Assembly (NCBI GenBank): GCA_037693485.1
Contig: CM075352.1
Coordinates: 66,776,001 to 66,840,000 of the forward strand
DNA: 64,000 nucleotides
Source of the DNA: Kitagawia praeruptora
Taxonomy: Eukaryota; Streptophyta; Magnoliopsida; Apiales; Apiaceae
Direction of reading: 5' to 3'
This document shows, one piece after another, positions 46,346 to 56,604 of the stretch. Under the pieces are notes generated by a model, which saw nothing but the letters and a program-made list of their open reading frames with translations, was not told where the DNA came from and searched no databases. The stretch's first letter is position 1. Every line of letters starts with the position of its first letter. The position numbers were made by a program, and so were the translations under genes.

Positions 46346-47073
46346 TTTCAAAACTTTGAGGAAACTCAAAAACAAGGGTTAGTTTTTATAAAGGATGATG
46401 TATAAAGCAAGAATATGAAATCCGATCTAAAAACCACCAGCTAGATTGAGAGATCTTTCCAATCAAAGCTCGAAATATTCAGCAATTGTGTGTATATGCT
46501 CTGTATATCTGAAAAATGATGATGTTAAACACAAACAAAAACTCATCATTTATAAGGTTTCAAGGTTTAGTGGGTTAGGTGTAATAGTGATTGGTTATGT
46601 TTGAAAAACTAACACCGCTCAATAATTTCTCACCTAACACCCTATTTAGTCGAAAAAAACATCTTATCGCCGAAACCTGTCGGTCGAAAAACATCTTATC
46701 ACCAAGACCTATCAGCCTATACACATATACACATATTTAATACTTCTAATTATTATGGATTTAAATATAATCACACAGTGAATCAAGAAATAATCCACAA
46801 TAATCAGATAAACTCACAATTAAATAGACATAAAATTAACAAAATATCATTAATTGATATATGTCAATAAAATATTTATTAAATTATGCTACAATTAACA
46901 CAATTATTTACTAACTGATTACCATAAAATATAGCATTTATAAGCATGGTAATTAATATAGAGATAACTATAAAATGAGGACTGGATGCAAATAAATTCA
47001 CATGTCCTAAACATATGGACATTTAAAAATACATGTGAACTTATAACAAATTGCAGTCATTGATTATCCAAAA
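46346..47073. other. Copia A spacer between RNase H and ORF3
   Basis: About 730 bp, AT-rich, no ORF on either strand. A direct repeat of 'cgaaaaacatcttatc' occurs near 46652 and 46684. The same position in B (about 1.5 kb) holds an antisense open frame that A lacks. Confidence 0.6.
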
Positions 47074-47504
47074 TTAATTAGACAGATTTAACATCCCAAG
47101 TTCACCAACTAACCTGGAGAAAGTGGATTCATCCAGTGGTTTAGTAAAGATGTCTACAATTTGTTCATCTGTGGGAACAAAATATAATACCACAGTTCCA
47201 TTCATGACATGCTCTCGTAAGATATGATACCTGATATCAATATGCTTAGTCCTGGTGTGTTGAACTGGATTGTTGGCAATGGCAATGGCACTCGTGTTGT
47301 CGCATAGAATTGGAATTTTGTCCAACATGAGTCCATAGTCCTGAAGTTGATTCCTCATCCACAGGATCTGAGCACAACAACTACCTGCCGCAATGTATTC
47401 TGCTTCGGCTGTCGATGTAGATACTGAGTGTAGCTTCTTGCTGTACCAAGATACCAACCTCCTTCCTAGAAATAGACAGCTTCCAGAAGTACTTTTCCGA
47501 TCAA
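47074..47504 (-). pseudogene. Copia A RNase H, C-terminal part
   Basis: Degrades the RNA of RNA-DNA hybrids during reverse transcription. It has the copia signature 'STSTAEAEYIAAG' and the C-terminal 'RTKHIDIRYHILREHV' and 'DIFTKPL'. The domain starts on the far side of element B (59685-60001, 'GYTDSDFTGCK') and resumes here with 'DRKSTSGSC', so B split it. This part has no stop before its natural end. Confidence 0.9.
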
Positions 47505-47509
47505 TCTTA

Positions 47510-48244
47510 TGTTAACTCAAATAACTTGTAGAAGGGGGGGTTGAATACAAGTTATATAATCGTGTCTGATTTTTGCTTGATTATATGAACAAGAATAAAC
47601 GAATGAATCAAACTCTGTTTGTATTAATAAGATCAAATACAAACTCTACCAAAGGTGTAAAATACCTTTAGCAGCTGCTGACAAAATAAAATTCTCTCTC
47701 TGTTTGTTTCGAACTCTCGAATACAAACCTTATACAGAGCTACGCACACGAACTCACAACACACGCTCTTCGACACTTTTTACAATGATATAGAGAGAGT
47801 ATTTATAATGCTACCTATCAACTAATAACAGAAAGATATAATCTATACATGACAATGTTCTGCCTTCTAGTTGATAGTTTCCATCAATAGAAAACTCTTT
47901 CCTTCATAATATCTTCTTGCTTGTTCTTCAAACAACGATCCTGTTTAATAGCACTTGCCAGTTTCTGTAGCATCCATAATGACATCATCAGTAACGCGGC
48001 TGATATCAGGATTTCATCTTGCATCAGTATCTGATCATCATCAGTATTAGACCGTCATCAGGATTTGCTCATTGTTCCCGACATGTAGTCTCCGATACAC
48101 TGTTCATTCCTGACTAAACTGTACAGATAACTGTCTTACACATAAATCCTATATAGTGCTAAATCCTTTATAAGATCAGGATTACAAGAAGTATAATGTG
48201 TAAATTCTATTCTTAACATCACAACTTATGAATTATTCCTAACA
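47510..48244 (-). repeat. Copia B 3' LTR
   Basis: 735 bp, pair of 58946-59679. On the minus strand a TATA-like 'attataaatact' lies near 47795-47810 and probably serves the promoter of the 5' copy. Confidence 0.95.
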
Positions 48245-48259
48245 ATCTCCCCCTATTTA
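48245..48259 (-). promoter_or_regulatory. Copia B polypurine tract
   Basis: Minus strand aaatagggggagatt next to the 3' LTR. Two further GGGGGAGATAAAG motifs lie near 48501-48513 and 48544-48556, the repeated tracts expected of Sireviruses. Confidence 0.85.
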
Positions 48260-48515
48260 TGCTTTAAAATCTGAAGCATAAATCTAAGTTGTGGATGTCA
48301 AAACATATAACAATACAACCAGAATAGAATTTATGAATGTAGAATTATGAAGTTAAGTACCTCCTTCCCAGATGTAGACGTTTATCTAGTACTTAGAAGA
48401 AAGAATTTTAACTATTAATGCTGCTCTTCCTTTACCACTTCCTAGCTGAGATTCACCACTGTCACTCCTAGTTCTTCTTTTTTCTTCCCTTTGTCTACTC
48501 TTTATCTCCCCCAGT

Positions 48516-51500
48516 TTAGTGTTGTTGTTGTCTTTGAATTGTCTTTATCTCCCCCTTTTTGACATCAGCAACATTAATTCCAAGAGATTCAGAAACAGAA
48601 CAAATGATATTCACCAGAACTGCTTGATTTTCCATAATTGTGACTTGGTTAGCTTCAAGTGATTGAAGTCTTGTTTACATAGCAATTTGAGAATTCTGAA
48701 TATCTTTCAAAACATCAGAATGAACTTCAATGTTGGAAGTGCTTCTAGTATCTTCAGAATCAGAATCAGAAAGAACTGTATCTTCAAGTCTCGTAGAAGA
48801 AGTTGCTTGAGTTGTATGATATTCAAGTAATAAAACCTGATTAGAAGTATCAACATCTTCATCTTTCTGATCTGGAGCTGAAACATGATCATCATCTCCT
48901 TCACCAGTATTCTGTGTACTAACATCTTCAAAACCTGACTCCTCCTTAGAGTGATCAGAGACTGTAGATGTCTCAATTCTAGCTGATATTGGAAGTACAT
49001 ACAAAGGAACACTAGGATCATTAGGAACTTCATCTGGTACATATGTATCAAGAGATTGCTTTATCCTGGCACCTCTTCTGTTAATGATTCCTGCAAGCCT
49101 CTCCTTTTGCTTTTGAGCTTTAACTTTTGGCTTTGCATTGTGATGTGCTAGGTCATCCTTCTGATACATTTTGATGAATGAATAAGTACCAACATCCATA
49201 TCCAAATTTTCAGACCAAGATTCAGGAAAACCCTGATCCCAGAAATCAAATGATGGAGGTTTCCTAATTTTCTCTCCCTCACTATGGAGCTGATCATCCA
49301 TACCCTCATTCTCACTTTGACTTACTAAAGTCAACACTCTTTCTACCTCACCTTTTGCCTGGTCAGGAGCCAGCCTCTCAGTTTGTGGATCTAAGTCCAT
49401 CTTTTCAAGTGTATCACTCAAATTTGGATAAGTACTCTCATGACCTACAGAAAAATAGGGGCTAAAAGGAGTTTTTATACCTGAACTCACATGGAGAGAG
49501 GGTTCCTCATTTGGAATGTGGCTTGAGGTTTTCTCCAAGGAGTGAGCTGCTATAATCTATGAACCCTTACAATCATCTTCTTTCCTTCCAGAGACTACAG
49601 GCTCCAGTATACCACTTTCAGGTTCTCTACTAGACTCTGATGTCTTCAGTAATACTTCATTAGACACCATAGTTAGTATGTCACCATCTTTAAGTGTTGT
49701 TTGCTGAGACACACCCTCAAGGTGGATAGACTCTGACTGAACAATGTTTGTTTGATCTTCAAGAAAACCAGTCAAAGTTATTCCTCCCATATCATAGGGT
49801 ATCTCACTTGCATTCTCAGTCATCACAGAAGACCTTTCAACATCAGCTATCACAGCTCTTGAGTCATCCTTCTTCTGACTAGATGGTTCTTGTGTTGCAG
49901 TGACTGTGATATGATCTTTCCTACTATTCTCCACTGGTGCAATAGTATCTTCTGTTGACTGCATTCCTCTATCTACTTCCTCCTGTTGTTCACCTTGAGC
50001 TGAGGCATCTTCAATAATGACATCCTTGTCAAATAAATATGCATGAAGTGATTGAAGTGCAACATGCTTCGAGAGTCCAAATTTCTTGACTAATTGTCTT
50101 CTGACAGATACATAGAAATACATCTTCATTAAGTCAAGTCTTTGATATAGAAGTCCATATTCATCTGGAAATAAAAGTTTTGGTACTCTTTCAACCAAAA
50201 AATCTAGAACAGGCCTTGACAACTTCACTTTGAGAGAAATTAGTCCCATAGCCAGTCTGTATGATAATGTAGTTTCCCATGAAGAATCAATATCCAGATC
50301 TCTATGGTCATTTACTGACTTAATTGTAGCTTCATTTGTAGAGACCTGCATGATATTAGTTGGACTAGACTCTGTGTGTGTAGGTGATAATTGAATCTTT
50401 CTCCTTGTTCTCCTGGTATAGTGAGCAAAAGATTTATCCTGAGAAGACTCAAGAGGTGTAGACACAGAAGTGATCTTGGGATGAGATCTTTGTTCAATAG
50501 ACACAGTCTTTTGAGAGACAGTATCCAGTAACTGTTTTCCCTTTTTAAGAACTACAGCCTTTTGGGAGACTGCAGCCTGACTGTGGCTAGGTTTTTCATC
50601 TCTTTGTGCTAATAGAGAAAGTTGAATTGCAGCCTTCAATTCTACTCTTTCAACAAGAGTTAAATCATCATCATCTTCACTAGAATTACTACTACTTGAC
50701 ACAACAAATCTTCTCTTCCTTACAACTGATGTCTTTTGAGAAACACCAGAGGTTGGTTTCTTTGAAACAATAGGCTGTGGATTAAAATTTGGTTCTTGAA
50801 TTGTTTTAGAGACTATAATGTTTTGGACTACTTGGGTAGACACAGGTGGGTTCTCCTCCAAATGAGATTCCTGAGCCATTTCACCACAAAAGAAAGAAGA
50901 ATTGTAGAGAGTAGGAAGATGAGTTTTAAGAATTACCTGAAAATGATGTGGATAATGAATTGCAGGTATTTCATCTAGATTCTTTTCATTGTCCTTCTTT
51001 ATAATGTCAGAGAAAATTCTCTTTTGTTATTCATAAGAAGAAACACAATGTTTCCTACCAAATCTAGCTTCAACATCAGGAATAAAATGGTTAATAAACA
51101 TTTGCATAAATCTATGATAATAAACCATTTTCCTGTTTTGATCTCTAAACCCAAGTTTAATACTCATCTGACTTAAGATAATATGACCAATGTTAATTAC
51201 TCTGTCATAAAGCAAACTATAAGCAATATGTGATGTAACAGAAGTAATTTACTGAAAAGAACTACATTTACCAGTAAAACATTTAGCAATTTGATCAAAG
51301 AAGAAAGACCATTCCTTTCTAAGAAAAAACCTATTCAACTGGCTCATGTTGTCTAGAGGTCCACTATAATCTAATTCAGACAACATAGTTCTTACATTAT
51401 CATCAGATGGTTCACTTGCATAATTATCAGTAACAGGTAAGCGAAGTACTGAATTAACAACAGATTCAGTAATGTCAAATGAATCTTGTCCTAAGTGTAG

Positions 51501-51761
51501 AACAATCTTACCTGATTGACTCTGAGTAGAATCAATTACCTCAGCATTCTCCCAAGCTTGTGAAATAGCTTCTTGATTAATTTATGGAGATGCTGTCAAT
51601 GCATAACTTAATGGTCCATTCGCCAGAAAGTCCATGATTGGATGAAAATCAGTTGACACTCCTTCCTTGTTGGTGATAGCTGCTACATGATTGTTTGTCA
51701 TAAAATCAAAGTCACCAAACTTGAAAGCTACTGACTTAGGTAATCTTCTCTGAGCTGCCAT
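48516..51761 (-). pseudogene. Copia B ORF3 (post-pol ORF), broken by stops only
   Basis: Function unknown. One frame runs from the ATG at 51761 to a final stop at 48516-48518, 1082 codons, without any frameshift. Five stops interrupt it: 51582-51584, 51249-51251, 51027-51029, 49557-49559 and 48675-48677. The start 'MAAQRRLPKSVAFKFGDF' leads into a folded-looking domain ('NRFFLRKEWSFFFDQIAKCF', 'LYDRVINIGHIILSQMSIKL') matching the A ORF3 in order and spacing. A Ser/Glu/Gln-rich disordered middle follows. The last 50 residues look like a coiled coil ('RLQSLEANQVTIMENQAVL'). The largest uninterrupted parts are 50879-49557 and 49538-48675. No homology to a known domain is recognised. Confidence 0.75.
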
Positions 51762-53263
51762 TTTTGATCTGAAAAGAACTTGAAAAATTCTTGAAATGGA
51801 TTAGTGATTTTGAAAACTCAAGAGTGTTTTTTGCTTTAGAGAATGTAAAATTAGAGAAAGCAATTACACGATTAGAGTTTCAAAACAAATATATTTCACA
51901 AATCTTTCAGACCACTATCCCACGTTGACACGTAGATTGACAGATGTCAGTCCCTGAAAAGTGCAGTTATCCATGATTTTTGGAAAATAAAATCCAAAAT
52001 TGATTTTCATGAAATAAATCAGGGTATTATTAAGATAAAAATCAATACTGATCAGCTTCCTTTTCCTGTTGACCTCCCATCAAAATAATCACAAAATGCA
52101 ATGTGATTTAAAAAATAATAATACTTCTCAAATCCTGATGGTCACACTTGAAATCCTAATCAATATCATCCTGATTCCAGAGACTTAATATGGAGTTTCC
52201 ACGTGGCATTTTTCTTTTATCTGAAAAAGAAATAAACAATTAATCTGAACAAAAATCAATTGGTTAGATATATTCAACATTTCTTGAAAACAAGAAATAC
52301 AGTCATATGCAATAATTAGCATCTGACTTCATTAAAACTTCCAAGTGACTGTTCAGCTTCTCACGTCTTTCTTTAAAAGAAACAGACGCCTTATGCCTTT
52401 CTCCATAAACCTTTCAATTTCTTTTCTTCTCAACAATGCTTCTCAAACCAGAATTCCATTCAAACCAATTCTATAGATTTTTCACAGTCGATGAACATCC
52501 TGTTCTTGATCATCTCTTTGAAAAGACAACTCTTCTCATCGAACTAATCATGGATGGATTGGTTTACGATAATATCCAGAGGTTTCTCCTAGAACATCCA
52601 TCTGTTGGATACAATCTTTCCCTAACCTCATCAAAACTTGAGGATGAAGAATTTGGCCGAGAGTCTGAGGTTGATCTTGATGGGGATGCTATACATTTAA
52701 GTTAGCTGCTCTCATTCAAGTCGCCCAAACAAGGAATCCAAGAGTAGACGAGGCTATTCAATCCCCTGATGGATTTCTTGAGATGCTCCTTGTCCTGTAC
52801 CTCAGAATTCATATCAATAAACAAGTATAGAATTATCAGTAGAAGTTAGACAAAAAGATGTTGTATTTCATTTCCATATATGTAATGATTTCAATTAATG
52901 AAAATACAACTTCTTGTTATCTACTTGTCTTTTGATTATTGAATGATGTATAAATTATCAGTATGCAAATATCAAAACTTGCTGGTATAGACTTAACACA
53001 TCACAGAATTAGATTACTACACAAAGTAAACGTCAGGATCTGAAACAATTTTCACAATCCTGATACTGACACAATATTGATGACGTCAGCATCCTGATAA
53101 CAAATCTAATCATGATTATTATTAACAAGTCTATCATACTGAAATTTATCAAGGCAAAGTGTTATAGCTACAGCTTTTAACAATCAAATATAGATCCTGA
53201 CAAGAATATCAAGTCTATAAGCTAAAAACAACATACCTTGCTACTATTGCAGATGTTAAAGAT
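51762..53263. other. Copia B spacer between RNase H and ORF3
   Basis: 1.5 kb with no minus-strand ORF. Several 'tcctgat' and 'atcagta' phrases are scattered through it, as also in the LTR. It holds a plus-strand frame at 52436-52830. The 51762-52430 part is AT-rich and could act as promoter for either strand. Confidence 0.6.
52436..52830 (+). pseudogene. Antisense ORF in copia B spacer
   Basis: Function unknown. On the strand opposite to the element genes, the ATG at 52436 opens an 89-residue frame with ordinary protein composition ('NQFYRFFTVDEHPVLDHLFE', 'LIMDGLVYDNIQRFLLEHPS', 'GRESEVDLDGDA'). It stops at 52705, but another frame continues with equally protein-like sense ('LAALIQVAQTRNPRVDEAIQ', 'EMLLVLYLRIHINKQV') to a stop at 52828-52830. 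A small deletion near 52690 probably broke one gene of about 130 residues. A C/T-rich leader precedes the ATG. Antisense extra ORFs are known in some plant LTR elements, but I recognise no family here. Confidence 0.55.
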
Positions 53264-56200
53264 CTAAAAATTTAACATTCCTAACTCACTTACTAATCTA
53301 CTAAATGTAGTCTCATCAAGTGGTTTAGTTAGAATATCTGCAAGCTGTTTGTCAGTAGGAACAAAATGAAGTTCCACAGTACCATTCTCAATATGTTCTC
53401 TAATAAAATGATACCTGACATCAATGTGCTTAGTCCTTGAATGTTGAACTGGATTTTCTGCAATTTTAATAGCACTAGTATTATCACAAAACATAGGAAT
53501 ATTACTAAGTGTCATACCATAATCCATCAACTGATTTCTTATCCAAAGGAGTTGTGCACAACAACTGCCTGCTGCTTTGTACTCAGCTTCTGTAGTTGAG
53601 GTTGAAATAGATTGTTGCTTCTTGCTTGCCCAAGAAATCAATCTATTTCCCAAGAATTGACATGTACCTGTAGTGCTTTTCCTGTCTATTTTACACCCTG
53701 CATAATCAGAGTCTGAATAGCCAATTAGAAAGAAATCAGATTCTCTAGGGTACCACAAACCAAGATTTGGAGTTCCTTTGAGATATATAAAAATTCTCTT
53801 CACATCAATTAAATGAGATTCCTTAGGATCACTTTGGAATCTAGCACATAAACAGGTAGAAAACATTATATCTGGCCTACTTGCAGTTAGATATAACAAT
53901 GAGCCTATCATGCCTCTATAACTAGTATTATCCACACTCTTCCCCTTAGGATCAGAGTCTAGTTTAGTGGCTGTTGCCATGGGTGTTTTTGCAACTGCAT
54001 AGTCTTGAGAGTCAAACCTTCTTAAAAGATCTTTGATATACTTTGACTGATTAATGAAAATACCAGTCTCAGTCTGTTTGACCTGCAAGCCTAAGAAATA
54101 ATTTAATTCACCCATCATGCTCATCTGATACTTAGACTGCATAAGCTTGCTAAACTTAGCACACAACTTTTCATTAGTAGAACCAAAAATAATATCATCA
54201 ACATAAACTTGAACTAAAAGCAATTCACCTTTTATCTTTCTAAAGAATAGAGTTTTGTCAATTGTACCTCTTGTGAAGCCATTTTCAAGAAGAAATTTAG
54301 ACAACGTCTCATACCATGCTCTTGGTGCCTGCTTTAGTCCATAGAGTGCCTTGTCAAGTTTGTAGACATGATTTGGAAACTTTGGATCAACAAATCCAGG
54401 TGGCTGTTCCACATACACTTCCTCATCAAGTTTGCCATTTAGAAAAGCACTCTTTACATCCATCTGATATACCTTGAATTTTGAATGAGCTACAAATGCA
54501 AGAAACATTCTGATTGCTTCTAATCTTGCTACAGGTGCAAAGGTCTCATCATAATCAATTCCTTCTTCCTGAGAATAACCCTTAGCCACCAGTCTTGCTT
54601 TGTTTCTTACAATCATACCAGATTCATCTAGCTTGTTTCTGAAAACCCATCTTGCACCAACAATAGATCTATCTTTAGGTCTTGGTACCAGTTTCCAGAC
54701 TTTGTTTCTCTCAAACTCATTTAACTCCTCCTGCATTGCAATTACCCAATCAGGATCCTGTAAGGCTTCTTCAACCTTCTTAGGTTCATTCTTTGAGAGA
54801 AAACAACTATACAAGCATTCATTTTGAATTGATCTTCTAGTTCGAACACCACTATTTGGATTACCAATTATCAAATCTTCAGTATGATCCTTTGTCCATT
54901 TTCTAACAGGTGGTAGATTAACTCTGCTAGTCTCTCCCCCTAAGTTAGTGGTATCTCTTGTAGAAGAATTCTCTCTACCTTCAAAAACTCTCCTTTGATC
55001 AATAGAATCAGTAGATTCCATATTGCTGCTAGTTATTGATCTTTCCTCAGTAGACTCTGAAACAGTTCCTGATGGAGTAGACTCTGAAACGTCAATTCCT
55101 GATGGAGTAGACTCTGAAAGGCTAGTCTGCTCCTGATGATCACTGTGTTCTCTTTGATTTATTTGCTCCCCCTCAACAGTAGCATTCCTTTGAGAAGCAA
55201 TAGAAATTCCTTCTGGAGAACCTTCATCATCACTGGAGAGTATCTCAGAATTCTTCAGATTTTCAAATTCCAATTTGTCATGGCTTTCATCAGTTTGCAG
55301 AATTCCAAATTTCTTATCATCAAATGCAACATGAATTGATTCCATAACAATGTGAGTTTTGAGATTATAAACTTTGAAGGCCTTAGATGCTGAATATCCT
55401 AGAAAAATTGCTTCATCCGATTTGGCTTCAAATTTTCCAAGTTGTTCTGGATGAACTTTTAGGACATAGCATTTGCATCCAAAGATGTGAAAGTATTTCA
55501 CACTTGGTTTCTTTCCTTTGATCATCTCATAGGGAGTTTTTCCATGACTATTTACCAAGGTACAGTTTTGAGTGAAATATGCAGTGTTAATAGCTTTTGC
55601 CCAAAAGTAGGTTGGAAGTTTTGCATCTGCAAGCATGGTTCTTGCTGCCTCTATGAGAGTCCTGTTCTTTCTTTCCACTACACCATTCTGCTGAGGTGTA
55701 CCAGGTGCAGAAAACTATTGAGTGATTCCTTTGTCTGCACAAAACCCCTCCATTGTAGAATTCTTGAATTCTGTACCATTGTCACTTCTAAGTACTTTGA
55801 CTTTGTACTCAGAGTTATTATGAATATTCTTGATAAGTTCAATGATTTGCTGAGGAGCTTCATCCTTCTTGTGTAGAAAGAACACCCATGTAAACCTTGT
55901 GAAATCATCCACTATCACTAGAGCGTATCTTTTCTTGCTGATAGACATAATGTTTACTGGACCAAACAGATCAAGATGTAGTATGTGAAATGGTTCAGTA
56001 ATTGAATTTTCAGTCTTGCTCTTGAAAGTGGTTCTTCTTTGCTTTCCAAGCTGACATGCATCACAAAGTCCATCTTGCACATAATTTGCCTGAGGTAGGC
56101 CTCTCACCAAATTGTGCTTAACAAGTTGATTAAGTTTCTTGAAGTTGAGATGTGAGAGTTTCTTGTGCCAATTCCAGCTTTCATCATTTGTTGCTTTGCT

Positions 56201-56593
56201 GTAGAGACATCTAACAATTCCTTTAGATGTATCACTTAAGCTGGCTTCATATATGTTACCATGTCTTTGACCAGTTAGAACAATGTCTCCATTCTGCATA
56301 TTCAAGATTTTGCATCCTTCTTTGTCAAAGATTGATTTGTAACCTTTATCACCCAGTTGACTTATGCTTAAAAGAGTATGTTTCAAGCCTTCAACCAGTG
56401 CTACATTTTCTATGATGACATTCCCCAAAACAATTGAGCCATATCCCAGAGTTTCTCCTTTGTTGCCATCTCCAAAAGATATTACTGGGCCAGCTTTCCT
56501 CTCAAACTTTGTAAGCAAGGACTTCTTTCCAGTCATATGTCCAGAGCATCCACTGTCCAAGATAATTGAATGCTTCTTTCCTGTGCCCTGCAA
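53264..56593 (-). pseudogene. Copia B pol: protease, integrase, RT, RNase H (one stop)
   Basis: Copies and inserts the element. The frame begins about 56593 with the protease 'ILDSGCSGHMTG', then GAG-pre-integrase ('WHKKLSHLNF' and the C-x-x-C 'LCDACQLGKQ') and the integrase core ('HLDLFGPVNI', 'LRSDNGTEFKN'). A single TAG at 55715-55717 sits just before 'FSAPGTPQQNGVVERKNRT', which holds the catalytic Glu. The same frame then runs 804 residues: RT with 'GARWVFRNKLDESG', 'YQMDVKSAFLNGKL' and catalytic 'VQVYVDDIIFGS', then RNase H ('GYSDSDYAGCK', 'STTEAEYKAAG', 'DVRYHFIREHI'). All catalytic residues are present, so the stop is the only visible defect. Confidence 0.92.
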
Positions 56594-56604
56594 ACAAAAA
56601 GTAA

